From contig NZ_MZMO01000001.1 in the NCBI RefSeq assembly GCF_002240565.1, positions 744,001-808,000 of the forward strand: 64,000 nucleotides of DNA. Direction: 5' to 3'. The stretch comes from Clavibacter michiganensis subsp. insidiosus (GTDB taxonomy: Bacteria > Actinomycetota > Actinomycetes > Actinomycetales > Microbacteriaceae). The notes under the pieces are model-generated. The model had not been told where the DNA came from. It saw only the letters and a list, made by a program, of their open reading frames with translations, and searched no databases. Shown here piece after piece: positions 1-12,224 of the stretch. The stretch's first letter is position 1. The number at the start of each line of letters is the position of its first letter. The position numbers were made by a program, and so were the translations under genes.

Positions 1-1
1 C

Positions 2-1262
<1,261 letters not shown>

Positions 1263-1273
<11 letters not shown>

Positions 1274-2318
1274 GCCCAGCCGCTCAGGCGCGGTACGGAA
1301 GACCAAGAAGGGCCCGCTCAAGGGTTCCGGGGGGCAGGGCAGGCAGGCCCTCGAGGGCAAGAAGCCCACGCCCAAGGCCGAGGACCGGCCGTACCACCCC
1401 GCCGGCAAGCGCAAGCTCGCGAAGGACCGGTACGAGGCGGCGTCCGCGGGCGCCAACCGCGGCCGTGACGAGCGCGCCGAGCGCTCGGCCCCGCCGCGCG
1501 CCCGCGCGACCGACCGCCCCGCCGGCGCGGACGCCCCGCGCGCCCGCCGCGCGAAGCAGCAGGACGAGTCCGAGGTCGTCACCGGCCGCAACTCGGTCGT
1601 CGAGGCGCTGCGGGCCAAGATCCCCGCGACCGCGCTCTACATCGCCTCGCGCATCGAGTACGACGACCGCGTCAAGGAGGTCCTGTCGCTCGCCACCGGG
1701 CGCGGGATCCCCGTGCTCGAGGTCATGCGCCCCGAGCTCGACCGCATCGCCGGCCACGATGCCGTGCACCAGGGGCTCGCGCTCAAGGTGCCGCCGTACG
1801 AGTACGCGGACGCGATCGAGCTGCTCGACAAGACGATCTCGCGCGGCCAGGTGCCGCTCATGGTCGCCCTCGACGGGATCACCGATCCCCGCAACCTCGG
1901 GGCGATCATCCGCTCCGTCGCCGCGTTCGGCGGTCACGGCGTGATCGTGCCGCAGCGCCGCTCGGTCGGCCTCACCGCCAGCGCGTGGAAGACCTCGGCG
2001 GGCGCCGCCGCGCGCACGCCCGTCGCCATGGCGTCGAACCTCACCCAGACCCTGAAGGCGCTCAAGCAGCGCGGCGTCTTCGTGGTCGGCCTCGACGGCG
2101 GCGGCGACATGTCGCTGCACGAGTTCACGCTCGCCGACCGGCCGATCGTGGTCGTCGTCGGATCCGAGGGCAAGGGCCTCTCGCGCCTCGTCACCGAGAC
2201 GTGCGACACCGTCGTCTCGATCCCGATCGGCGCCTCCACCGAGTCGCTCAACGCCGGCATCGCCGCGAGCGTCACGCTCTACGAGATCGGCAAGCTGCGG
2301 GCCGCGACGCGGAAGTAG
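1263..2318 (+). CDS. rlmB: 23S rRNA (guanosine-2'-O)-methyltransferase RlmB
   Basis: SPOUT-class (TrmH family) methyltransferase of 351 aa, expected to 2'-O-methylate G2251 of 23S rRNA. Residues 1-105 form a Lys/Arg/Pro-rich, probably disordered extension typical of actinobacterial members. The substrate-binding domain follows ([12 protein letters not shown] near residue 105). The SPOUT knot shows its three motifs: [21 protein letters not shown] and [17 protein letters not shown]. It is co-translated with cysS through an 11-nt overlap and followed by a strong hairpin. Assignment to RlmB rather than a generic TrmH protein rests on domain order and the cysS linkage. Confidence 0.95.
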
Positions 2319-2330
2319 CGCGCCGCACTC

Positions 2331-2366
2331 ACGAGGAGCCGGGACCCCAGGGTCCCGGCTCCTCGT
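2331..2366. terminator. bidirectional terminator hairpin between rlmB and the DUF4032 gene
   Basis: A perfect inverted repeat: ACGAGGAGCCGGGACCC, CA, then its exact reverse complement. It sits between two convergent genes and has no long T tract, as is usual for GC-rich actinobacterial terminators. It can serve both strands. Confidence 0.85.
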
Positions 2367-2390
2367 GCGTCCGGCCCCGGGCCAGGGCGG

Positions 2391-3695
2391 TCAGACCTTC
2401 GTGCGCCAGTCCTCCGCGGCTTCGGCCTCGGTGATCGGCACGTCCGACTCGTCCTCGATGACGCCGATCGACTCCGTCGGCGGGTCGATGACCGTCGCCT
2501 CGTCGCGGCGGTGCCGGAGGATGTCCTGCACGTACGCGGTCACGGCCTCGGCGAGCGGGATGTCCCGGCTCAGCTTCTGCGACATGTACCAGCGGTGCTC
2601 GAGGAGCTGGTGGAACACCTCGGCCGGCTCGAGCTTGCCGCGGAGGTCCCGCGGGATCGCCCGCACGACGGGCTCGAAGACGCGCGCGAGCCACTCGTGC
2701 GCGACCATCTCCTCGTCGAGGTCCTGCTTGTCGGCTGCCGCGGTGTACGAGTCGAGGTCGTTGAGCAGGCGACGCGCCTGGTTCTCCTGCGCGTCGACGC
2801 CCGTGAGCCGCAGCAGGCGGCGCTGGTGGTGACCGGCGTCGACGACCTTCGGCTGGATCCGCACCTGGGAGCCCTCCGCGGTCGTGCGGATCGCGAGCTC
2901 CTCGATGTCGAAGCCGAGGTCATTGAGACGGTCGACCCGCTCGTTGATGCGCCAGCGCTCCGAGGTCGGGAACTCCTCGCGGCCGGTGAGCTCCTTCCAG
3001 AGCGTGCGGTACTGGGCGACGATTCGCGTGCTCGTCTCGAGCGGGTCGAGCCCCTCCTCGATCCGGCCGCCGGCCTCGAGGTCCATGAGCTCGCCGGCGA
3101 TGTTCACCCGCGCGATCTCGAGGTCGTTCTCGCGCTGCCCGTTGGACAGTCCGCCGTTGAACAGCTTTCCGGTCTCCGCGTCCACCAGGTAGGCGGCGAA
3201 GGCGCCCGCGTCCCGGCGGAAGAGCGTGTTGGAGAGCGAGACGTCGCCCCAGAAGAAGCCGATCATGTGGAGCCGCACGAGCAGGACGGCCAGGGCGTCC
3301 ACGAGTCGAGTCGCCGTGTCGGGCCGTAGCTGCTGCGAGAAGAGCGCCCGGTAGGGGAGCGAGAACTTGAGGTGACGGGTGACGAGCACCGACTTGAGCG
3401 GGTCGCCGTCCTCGTCGGTGCGGTTCATGATCACCGCGACGGGCTCCACGCATGGGATCTCGAGCCGCTGCAGCGTCCGCAGCATGTCGTACTCGCCGCG
3501 GGCCATCTCGTCGGTCGTCTCCTTGATGGCGATGACGTAGCCGGAGAGGTTCGCGAAGCGCACGAGGTGCCGGGAGATGCCCTTCGGGAGGGTCGCGATC
3601 GCCGAGGAGGGCCACTCGTCGAGCGGCAGCTGCCATGGCAGGTCGAGGAGCGCGGGATCGACCGTCGCCGCGGTGATGTTCAGGGATCCGGCCAT
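2391..3695 (-). CDS. DUF4032 protein with kinase-like fold
   Basis: A 434-aa cytoplasmic protein of the DUF4032 family (annotated elsewhere as lipopolysaccharide-kinase-like). Seen: RHLVRFANLSGYVIAIKETTD as a nucleotide-loop/Lys region near residue 50, a catalytic-loop-like HMIGFFWGDVSLSNTL near residue 145 (Asp and Asn spaced as in RIO/aminoglycoside kinases) and DAETG as a metal-binding DxG-like motif. The second half is the DUF4032 C-terminal domain. No substrate is known to me. The start is fixed by a TAGGGT promoter six bases before the ATG, implying a leaderless mRNA. The gene converges on rlmB and shares its terminator. Confidence 0.85.
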   Translation of the reverse strand: MAGSLNITAATVDPALLDLPWQLPLDEWPSSAIATLPKGISRHLVRFANLSGYVIAIKETTDEMARGEYDMLRTLQRLEIPCVEPVAVIMNRTDEDGDPLKSVLVTRHLKFSLPYRALFSQQLRPDTATRLVDALAVLLVRLHMIGFFWGDVSLSNTLFRRDAGAFAAYLVDAETGKLFNGGLSNGQRENDLEIARVNIAGELMDLEAGGRIEEGLDPLETSTRIVAQYRTLWKELTGREEFPTSERWRINERVDRLNDLGFDIEELAIRTTAEGSQVRIQPKVVDAGHHQRRLLRLTGVDAQENQARRLLNDLDSYTAAADKQDLDEEMVAHEWLARVFEPVVRAIPRDLRGKLEPAEVFHQLLEHRWYMSQKLSRDIPLAEAVTAYVQDILRHRRDEATVIDPPTESIGVIEDESDVPITEAEAAEDWRTKV

Positions 3696-3701
3696 GCTGC
3701 G

Positions 3702-3707
3702 ACCCTA
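3702..3707 (-). promoter_or_regulatory. -10 element TAGGGT of a leaderless mRNA (DUF4032 gene)
   Basis: TAGGGT lies six bases upstream of the ATG at 3695, so transcription should begin at the start codon. There is no ribosome-binding site in the gap. Confidence 0.6.
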
Positions 3708-3723
3708 CCCGACCCCGGAAACG

Positions 3724-3779
3724 CCGCTGCCGCGGCCCCCGGCGCTCCCGGCGGGGGAGCGAGGGGACCGCGGCAGCGG
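3724..3779 (-). terminator. terminator hairpin downstream of the sugar ABC ATPase gene
   Basis: Twelve-base arms CCGCTGCCGCGG and CCGCGGCAGCGG enclose a GC-rich loop of 32 bases, starting about 17 nt after the stop at 3796 and ending before the promoter of the next gene. Confidence 0.6.
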
Positions 3780-3795
3780 TGGTGGACCGGGTCGA

Positions 3796-4896
<1,101 letters not shown>

Positions 4897-5213
4897 TTCG
4901 GTGTTCTCCTTCACGGGCAGGTACGTGCCCGACGATCCGTGGTGATGGATGTGATGCTCATGGCTCATCGCTGTGGGCGACGACGACCACCCGATGAGTA
5001 TTGCACGCGGGTCTGCGGTCGGGAAGCCCGGCACGATGCCGATCGGCGGCTATTCCCCCACCCGGGGACAGGGTGTCGCGGCCCTGTATCGTCTCCTGCG
5101 GCGATGCACCCGCGCCCGCCGCGTCACCGCTTTCCCAGACTGGCCGCCTAGAGTCCTGAGGTCGTCCGGGAGCCCGCCCGTACCCGACTCCCCATCCCCC
5201 TGAGCGAGGACCC

Positions 5214-6131
5214 ATGAGCAGCACGCCGCCCGCGCACGAACCGCACGGCGGTCACCGACGACGCCGCGAGGCCGCGCGCGAGAAGGCGCGGCTCAACCGC
5301 ATGAAGCAGCGTCGCCGGGATGTGGTCGGCCGCTACGCCATCCGCGGCGGCATCGCCGCCGCCCTGGTCGCGGTGGTCGTGGTGGTCGGGCTCGTCGTCG
5401 TCCAGGGCGCGCGGCCCGCAGGACCGGGGCCCCAGAACATGGCGAGCGACGGCATCCTCATCGGCAAGGACCTCGCCGCCGCCCCCACGAAGGCGCTCGA
5501 TCCCGAGCAGGATCCGGTCCCCACCGAGTCGGAGGCCGCCGGCGTCGCCCGCATCCGCGTCTACGTCGACTACCTCTGCACCGCGTGCAAGGAGTTCCAG
5601 GACACCAACGGCGCCCAGATGGAGGGCTGGCTCCAGTCGGGTGCCGCGACCGTGGAGATCCACCCCGTCGCGATCCTCACCAGCAAGTCGCAGGCCTACT
5701 CGCTGCGGGCGGCCAACGCCGCCGCGTGCGTCGCCGACTCCTCGCCGGACGACTTCTGGGCCTTCAACTCCGCGCTCTTCGCCGAGCAGCCGGCCGAGCA
5801 GAGCACGGGCCTCAGCGACGATCGCATCGTCGAGCTCGCCGGGCAGGCGGGAGCGGGCTCCTCCGACGTCGCGAAGTGCATCTCCGACCAGCGGTTCCAG
5901 TCGTGGGTGAACGCCGCGACCGATCGGGTCCTGGACGGCGAGATCCCGGACTCGAACGTCGACAAGGTCGTGGGGGCGCCCATCATCGTGGTGGGCGACC
6001 GCCAGTACACGGGCCAGCCCGACGACGCGAAGGCGTTCGCCGCGTTCGTGCTCCAGGCCGCCGGCCAGGACGCGACGACGACGCCCACCCCCACCCCCGC
6101 GCCTTCCGGGACGCCGACGACCGCCCCGTAG
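5214..6131 (+). CDS. membrane-anchored DsbA-family thioredoxin-like protein
   Basis: A 305-aa protein predicted to be anchored to the membrane with its redox domain outside the cell. Residues 1-40 are basic, residues ~40-65 form one transmembrane helix (IAAALVAVVVVVGLVVV), and the rest is a DsbA/Thioredoxin_4 domain with active-site motif CTAC in DYLCTACKEF near residue 123. A second Cys pair (Cys near 170 and 223) may be structural. The C-terminus is a Thr-Pro tail. A role in oxidising or isomerising secreted-protein disulfides is inferred from family. The divergent 317-nt gap to the ATPase gene holds promoters but no other gene that I can support. Confidence 0.88.
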   Translation: MSSTPPAHEPHGGHRRRREAAREKARLNRMKQRRRDVVGRYAIRGGIAAALVAVVVVVGLVVVQGARPAGPGPQNMASDGILIGKDLAAAPTKALDPEQDPVPTESEAAGVARIRVYVDYLCTACKEFQDTNGAQMEGWLQSGAATVEIHPVAILTSKSQAYSLRAANAAACVADSSPDDFWAFNSALFAEQPAEQSTGLSDDRIVELAGQAGAGSSDVAKCISDQRFQSWVNAATDRVLDGEIPDSNVDKVVGAPIIVVGDRQYTGQPDDAKAFAAFVLQAAGQDATTTPTPTPAPSGTPTTAP

Positions 6132-6172
6132 CGCGGCTCCTATGATGGATCGACGGCCCGCGAGGTCCGTCG

Positions 6173-6245
6173 GCCGGCCTGGCGCAATTGGTAGCGCACC
6201 GCACTTGTAATGCGGCGGTTACGGGTTCGAGTCCCGTGGCCGGCT
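6173..6245 (+). tRNA. tRNA-Thr (anticodon TGT)
   Basis: A 73-nt cloverleaf: acceptor GCCGGCC/GGCCGGC, D stem GCGC/GCGC, anticodon stem CCGCA/TGCGG with loop CTTGTAA (anticodon TGT), T stem ACGGG/CCCGT with loop TTCGAGT, discriminator T. CCA is not encoded. Confidence 0.95.
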
Positions 6246-6872
6246 CTCGATGCCGCTCGCTCCGTCGAGGACGGTGATCATCCGCTCGCCGTCGACGGTC
6301 GACCGGGGGCCCTTGTCGTCGGCCGCGACGTCGCCGACGTAGAGCCAGCCGAGCAGGTCCTCGCCATCGCGCAGTCCGTGCATCCGTCGCACCGCGTCGC
6401 TGCGGGTGAGGCCGCCCGTGCGCCAGAACACGCCCCATCCGCGCTCCTCGAGCAGCAGGGTGAGGGCGTGCGCGACCCCGGCGGCGACCGCCTCCTGCTC
6501 CCAGTCCGGCACCTTGCGGCTCGGGGTGCGGCAGACGACGACGGCGACAAGCAGGCTCGCGCGGTGGGTCTTCTTGCGGTGCTTGCCGGATCCGGGATCA
6601 CCCGCGGCCTCGTCCATCGCGGCGCCGAGGCGGTCACGCGCACCATCGCGGATCTCGATGACCCGCCAGGGCCGGAGCGCGCCGTGGTCGGCGAGCCTGG
6701 AGGCCGCTGCGACGAGCGGCACGAGCTCCTCGTGCGTCGGGGCCGCATCGCCCACGGACGAGCGGGACCGCCGACCGCGGAGCGCCTCCAGCACGGGTCC
6801 GCCGGGCGCGGGGGTGCCGGGCCCGGACGGGTCGGCGGCGCCGCCCGCCCGATGCCGCGGCACGTCGGTCAC
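6219..6872 (-). CDS. nitroreductase family protein
   Basis: An FMN-dependent nitroreductase-fold protein of about 190-217 aa. Seen: the N-terminal FMN-binding RRSRSSV motif, PTHEELVPLVAAASRLADHG, LRPWRVIEI, and a C-terminal ERGWGVFWRTGG and LLGWLYVGD as in the YdjA-type subgroup. The substrate is unknown. The start is uncertain: GTG at 6872 overlaps the msrB stop (GTGA, suggesting coupling), while GTG at 6794 is where family similarity begins. The last ~9 codons and the stop lie antisense to the 3' half of tRNA-Thr, giving an ESRPRDSNP tail that is a typical tRNA-antisense translation. Confidence 0.8.
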   Translation of the reverse strand: MTDVPRHRAGGAADPSGPGTPAPGGPVLEALRGRRSRSSVGDAAPTHEELVPLVAAASRLADHGALRPWRVIEIRDGARDRLGAAMDEAAGDPGSGKHRKKTHRASLLVAVVVCRTPSRKVPDWEQEAVAAGVAHALTLLLEERGWGVFWRTGGLTRSDAVRRMHGLRDGEDLLGWLYVGDVAADDKGPRSTVDGERMITVLDGASGIESRPRDSNP

Positions 6873-7270
6873 TCCGCGGTGCGGAACGACATGGAGACCG
6901 AGTTCATGCAGAACCGGTCGCCGGTGGGAGTCTGCGGCGCGTCGTCGAAGACGTGCCCGAGGTGCGAACCGCAGCGGGCGCAGACGACCTCGACGCGCTT
7001 CATGCCGAGGCTCGTGTCGGTGTACAGCTTGACGGCGTCGCTCTCCTTCGGGGCGTAGAAGCTCGGCCACCCGCAGTGGGAGTCGAACTTGGTGTCGCTC
7101 GTGAAGAGTTCGGCGCCGCACGCCTTGCACCCGTAGACGCCGGTACGCTCCTCTTCCAGCAGCTCGCCGGTCCAGGGGCGCTCGGTGGCCTGCTGGCGCA
7201 GCACCGCGTACTCCTCCGGGGAGAGCTCCTGGCGCCACTCGTCGTCGGTCTTCTCGATCTCGTAGGCCAT
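6869..7270 (-). CDS. msrB: peptide-methionine (R)-S-oxide reductase
   Basis: A 133-aa MsrB that reduces the R isomer of methionine sulfoxide in proteins. Seen: structural zinc Cys pairs GCKACG and CARCG, GHVFDD, and the catalytic Cys in RFCMNSVSMSF. Length and motif order are those of the family. An AAGGACC-like ribosome-binding site precedes the ATG. It probably forms a two-gene unit with the downstream nitroreductase, whose start overlaps the msrB stop. Confidence 0.96.
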   Translation of the reverse strand: MAYEIEKTDDEWRQELSPEEYAVLRQQATERPWTGELLEEERTGVYGCKACGAELFTSDTKFDSHCGWPSFYAPKESDAVKLYTDTSLGMKRVEVVCARCGSHLGHVFDDAPQTPTGDRFCMNSVSMSFRTAE

Positions 7271-7483
7271 GTGCGGGTCCTTTCTCGCTGGTCGATCCTA
7301 GGGGCGGCATCCCAGCGCGCCTCCATGGTCAACCGCGGGCGGGCCCCGTCGATTCCTGCATGCGGGGGACGATCCGGCCCGGGTCGCGCCGCCTGCCGCG
7401 GTGCGCGGACACCCTGGGGACCTGCGCGGGGCGCCCAGCGAGCCGCACCTAGTATGTGGGGGATGTCGGGGAAGGAGCACGCC

Positions 7484-7813
7484 GTGGACCAGCGCGAGAC
7501 CCGTTCCGCGACCACTCCCGCGGCCGGGCCGCACCCCGTCGTCGAGCTCGACGAGCGCGACCGCGCGGTCCTCGACTTCGAGCGGGACTGGACGCGTCAC
7601 GCCGGGGCGAAGGAGGAGGCCATCCGCCAGACCTTCGGCCTCTCCGCCACGCGCTACTACCAGCTGCTCGGATCCCTGCTCGAGACCCGCCAGGCCCTCG
7701 CCTACGACCCCCTGCTCGTCGGACGCCTGCTGCGACTCCGCGAGACGCGCGCCGCCGCACGCGCTGCCCGCGCCCTGCCCACCGGTCTCCCGCACCGACC
7801 GACCGCACGCTGA
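7484..7813 (+). CDS. DUF3263 domain protein
   Basis: A 109-aa small protein of the DUF3263 family, which is nearly confined to actinobacteria. The core ELDERDRAVLDFERDWTRHAGAKE and the helix-turn-helix-like FGLSATRYYQLLGSLL resemble a sigma-factor region 4-like fold; DNA binding is an inference. The GTG at 7484 is chosen because GGGAAGGAG ends six bases before it; two in-frame ATGs at 7454 and 7463 lack a site. The downstream LytR_C gene begins 32 nt after the stop and may be in the same operon, an order seen in other actinobacteria. Confidence 0.85.
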   Translation: MDQRETRSATTPAAGPHPVVELDERDRAVLDFERDWTRHAGAKEEAIRQTFGLSATRYYQLLGSLLETRQALAYDPLLVGRLLRLRETRAAARAARALPTGLPHRPTAR

Positions 7814-7845
7814 CCCCGCGCCCACCGAGGAGACACGAGACCCGC

Positions 7846-8421
7846 ATGCCCTCCCACGCTCCCGACCGCTTCGACGAGGTCCCCGGCGACCTGAGCCGCG
7901 TGGGCGCGCATCGCGCGCCCCGTCCCCGCCACCACCGCGTCCGCGCCTTCGCCTGGGCCGCGCTCGCGACCGGCCTGCTCGTGGGCCTCGGGGTCGTGGG
8001 GCTCTTCGTCATCGACGACCGTGTCTCGTTCACCGACATCATCCCGAGCGGCGGCGCCTCCGAGGAGGCGGCGGCGCCCACGGAGGAGCCGACCGTCGCT
8101 CCCACCACCGTGCCCGGCATGGTCGTGACGGTCCTCAACGGCACGAGGACGTCGGGTCTCTCCGCCCGTGCCGCGACCGCGCTGCAGGCGAGGGGCTGGG
8201 CGATCGGATCGCGTCTGAACGCGAGCTCGACCGACATCGCCACCACCACCGTCTACTACTACGACGCGGCGGACGAGGGCGCTGCCCGGGGCCTCGTCGC
8301 CGAGCTGGGCGTGGGCGACGTGGCGCAGTCCGAGCAGTTCCGGCCGGCGGCTGGCGCGTCGGCGGCCCAGGCGTCCAAGCTGACGGCCGTGCTCGGCGCC
8401 GACTACGCCGCCAAGCGCTGA
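7846..8421 (+). CDS. LytR C-terminal domain membrane protein
   Basis: A 191-aa type II membrane protein: basic N-terminus, one transmembrane helix at about 38-60 ([23 protein letters not shown]), an acidic Ala/Thr/Pro linker, then a LytR_C domain ([19 protein letters not shown] and a [15 protein letters not shown] segment) outside the cell. The LytR-CpsA-Psr catalytic domain is absent, so it is an accessory or regulatory cell-envelope protein rather than a ligase. It follows the DUF3263 gene closely. Confidence 0.85.
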   Translation: MPSHAPDRFDEVPGDLSRVGAHRAPRPRHHRVRAFAWAALATGLLVGLGVVGLFVIDDRVSFTDIIPSGGASEEAAAPTEEPTVAPTTVPGMVVTVLNGTRTSGLSARAATALQARGWAIGSRLNASSTDIATTTVYYYDAADEGAARGLVAELGVGDVAQSEQFRPAAGASAAQASKLTAVLGADYAAKR

Positions 8422-8563
8422 TCCGCCCGGATCCCGTACCCGCCCGCCGGGCCGCATCCGTGGAGTAACGCGACGGGGCACCGCCTGCCCTGTCTATGGT
8501 GCTGCCTGGTCGCACGCCCGCCGCGTACCAGGTGCTGCGCGCCGTACGTCCCGAGGGCGTGGC

Positions 8564-8586
8564 GCGGGGCCGATGCAGGGCCCCGC
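8564..8586 (+). other. hairpin in the long 5' leader of cspA
   Basis: GCGGGGCC and GGCCCCGC flank a 7-base loop in the leader of the cold-shock gene. A TATGGT -10 candidate at about 8484 would give a leader of roughly 150 nt. Structured leaders are typical of cold-shock mRNAs; a thermosensing role here is inference. Confidence 0.4.
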
Positions 8587-8648
8587 GGCCGACCCGGGGG
8601 TGGCGGCACCGCGCTCCCGACACCGCGCATTCGCACATGGAGAAGCAC

Positions 8649-8867
8649 ATGGCCAACGGCACCGTGAAGTGGTTCAACGGGGAGAAGGGGTTCGGGTTCA
8701 TCACCGTGGACGCCGTCGAGGGCGGACCTGCCCGGCAGGACGTCTTCGTCCACTACTTGGCGATCGAGATGTCCGGCTACAAGGTCCTGGAAGAGGGGCA
8801 GCGCGTCGCCTTCGAGATCGGCCAGGGCTCCAAGGGCCTGCAGGCGGAGAACGTCACGCTGGACTAG
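8649..8867 (+). CDS. cspA: cold-shock protein (CspA family)
   Basis: A 72-aa single OB-fold RNA chaperone. RNP1 is KGFGFI and RNP2 is VFVHY, with the aromatic face starting at [10 protein letters not shown] short insertion (EGGPARQ) between the two motifs makes it slightly longer than the usual 67 aa. The ATG at 8649 is preceded by GGAGAAG at normal spacing; an in-frame ATG at 8637 overlaps that site and is less likely. It is followed by a strong terminator, so it is monocistronic. Confidence 0.95.
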   Translation: MANGTVKWFNGEKGFGFITVDAVEGGPARQDVFVHYLAIEMSGYKVLEEGQRVAFEIGQGSKGLQAENVTLD

Positions 8868-8883
8868 GGGCGCCCCGCCACCA

Positions 8884-8921
8884 CGACGACGCCGTCGCCC
8901 GTCCGGGCGACGGCGTCGTCG
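8884..8921 (+). terminator. terminator hairpin after cspA
   Basis: A perfect 17-bp stem (CGACGACGCCGTCGCCC and its complement) with loop GTCC begins 17 nt after the cspA stop. There is no T tract. Confidence 0.8.
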
Positions 8922-8946
8922 CGTCCCGAGCGGCCCGGGCCTGTGA

Positions 8947-10680
<1,734 letters not shown>

Positions 10681-10687
10681 TCCGACC

Positions 10688-10713
10688 GGGCCGGAGCGGA
10701 AGCGCTCCGGCCC
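10688..10713 (+). terminator. first terminator hairpin after groL
   Basis: An 11-bp perfect stem GGGCCGGAGCG/CGCTCCGGCCC with a GAAG loop starts 8 nt after the stop codon. Confidence 0.75.
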
Positions 10714-10736
10714 ACCAGCGCGATCAGCACGACGAT

Positions 10737-10764
10737 GCGGGCGGTCCCCTAAGGGGCCGCCCGC
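10737..10764 (+). terminator. second terminator hairpin after groL
   Basis: GCGGGCGG-T-CCCC, TAA, GGGG-CCGCCCGC: a 12-bp stem with one bulged T, followed by TTCGTC. It backs up the hairpin at 10688. Confidence 0.7.
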
Positions 10765-10818
10765 TTCGTCATGCGGGGCCGCTCCCGCGGCGGAGGACGG
10801 CCGCCGCATCGCGCTAGT

Positions 10819-11886
10819 TGTACTGAGTCATGACGTTGGTGACTCTCGGGCCGCGGGCGTCAGCCCGTGGCTCGAGTGGATTCGTTCAGTGTTGTAGTGC
10901 TGGATCCACGGATCAAGGGCGTCGGTTCTGGCTTGGTTGCTGGTGAAGGGTTGCCGGTAGGCCCACTCGGTCGCGAGGGTGCGGTTGAAGCGTTCGACCT
11001 TGCCGTTCTGCCAGGGGCAGTGCGGGCGGATGAACTTCTGCCTCGCACCGAGCTGCGTGACCGCGTTCTGGAACGCGGCCGAGTGCCGGTAGGCGAACGC
11101 GTTGTCCGTCAGGACCCGTTCGATGCGGGTGATGCCGTGCTCGGCGAAGTACGCCGCGGCCCGGGTCAGGAACCCTGCCGCGGTCACGCCCTTCTCGTCC
11201 GGGTGGATCTCCGCGTAGGCGAGGCGGGTGTGGTCATCGACCACGGCGTGGACGTAATCGAACCCGATCCCACGACCACGAACCTGTTCGCTGCGGCCAT
11301 GCGCCCGCCAGCCGCCGCCGTCCGGGATCCGGCCGAGCTTCTTCACGTCGACGTGGATCAGGTCGCCGGGATGCTCATGCTCGTACCGGTTTGCCGTCGA
11401 CCGGGATGCCCGGATCACGGCCCCGGTGACGGGGTCCAACCATGCCAACGGCGGTGCCCCGTGCCGCCGCAGGACGCGGGAGATCGTGCGGGCTGGAACA
11501 CCGGTCACCGGCGCCAACCGGGCAGGACCTGATCGCAATCGGGTCCTCGCTTCCACGACGGCTCGTTCTCGTTCCGGGCTCGTCCTCGTCGGCACCCGTC
11601 TCGGCCTCGAGGACCGGTCCGACAAGCCTTCGAAACCCTCGGACCGGAACCGATTCACCCACCGATGCGCGCACTGACGCGACACACCGAGTTCGCGCGC
11701 GACATGCGAGACCGGCCGACGATCCTCGACCACCCGCCGCACGAGGAGAACCCTCCCGTGAACCGTCAGACGAGCATTAGCGTGGGACATCGAGGCCTCC
11801 TGGCAGTGGCAGAACTAGACAGCTCCATCAAGCCAGGAGGCCTCCTCACACGCCCCGAAGTGTCACCAACGTCATGGCCGGATACA
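10819..11886 (-). mobile_element. IS481-family insertion sequence, copy A (IS1121-like)
   Basis: A 1068-bp element starting TGTAC and ending TACA on the + strand, with ~32-bp imperfect terminal inverted repeats that share CATGACGTTGGTGAC. It is flanked by the 6-bp direct repeat GCTAGT (10813-10818 and 11887-11892). The right-hand repeat contains the TAG stop codon of the WXG100 gene. It is nearly identical in length and sequence to copies B and C. I recognise it as IS1121-like from C. michiganensis, without a database check. Confidence 0.92.
10828..11790 (-). CDS. IS481-family transposase, copy A
   Basis: A 320-aa DDE transposase. An N-terminal helix-turn-helix (VSHVARELGVSRQCAHRW) is followed by a basic linker and the rve/integrase core: first Asp in HVDVKKLG, second Asp in VLTDNAFAY, and Glu in GKVERFNRTLA. 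It is full length and apparently intact. Compared with copies B and C, one base change near the end alters the stop so that the protein ends PTS instead of PT. It is transcribed away from the WXG100 gene. Confidence 0.95.
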   Translation of the reverse strand: MSHANARLTVHGRVLLVRRVVEDRRPVSHVARELGVSRQCAHRWVNRFRSEGFEGLSDRSSRPRRVPTRTSPERERAVVEARTRLRSGPARLAPVTGVPARTISRVLRRHGAPPLAWLDPVTGAVIRASRSTANRYEHEHPGDLIHVDVKKLGRIPDGGGWRAHGRSEQVRGRGIGFDYVHAVVDDHTRLAYAEIHPDEKGVTAAGFLTRAAAYFAEHGITRIERVLTDNAFAYRHSAAFQNAVTQLGARQKFIRPHCPWQNGKVERFNRTLATEWAYRQPFTSNQARTDALDPWIQHYNTERIHSSHGLTPAARESPTS

Positions 11887-11887
11887 G

Positions 11888-12178
11888 CTAGTGCGCGAAC
11901 ATGCGGGCGTTGCCCTCCTCCACCTCCGCGTACTGCCGGGCGGCGGAGCTCAGCGCCTGGTTGATGCTCGCCAGGGCCTCCTCGACGCGCTGCTGCGTGC
12001 CCTTCCACTCGGCGACCACGCCCTGGAACGCCGTGGCCGCGCTACCGGACCACGAGCCCTGCAGGTCGGCGAGCTGGCCATGCAGGCCCGCCACCTCCGC
12101 CTGGATGCGGCCGATGCTGCCCTGGACGGCCGCGGTCGCCGACAGGACGGCCTCGCTGTCCACCTGGTACCTCGTCAT
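11888..12178 (-). CDS. WXG100 family (ESAT-6-like) protein
   Basis: A 96-aa all-helical small protein with the central WSG turn (LQGSWSGSAATAF) between two helices, matching WXG100 length. Such proteins form dimers and are usually exported by type VII (ESX) machinery; no ESX ATPase or partner gene is in the window. GGAGGAG precedes the ATG. IS copy A is inserted exactly at its stop codon: the TAG is part of the CTAG target duplication, so the product is unchanged. Confidence 0.9.
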   Translation of the reverse strand: MTRYQVDSEAVLSATAAVQGSIGRIQAEVAGLHGQLADLQGSWSGSAATAFQGVVAEWKGTQQRVEEALASINQALSSAARQYAEVEEGNARMFAH

Positions 12179-12224
12179 GCGTCTCCTCCTTCTCGTCGTG
12201 GGACGGGCGGAGGCTACGCGGCGG

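Noticed and set aside
11888..12178. WXG100 gene as evidence of a type VII secretion locus
   Set aside because: No EccC-type ATPase, mycosin or partner WXG100 gene is present in the window.
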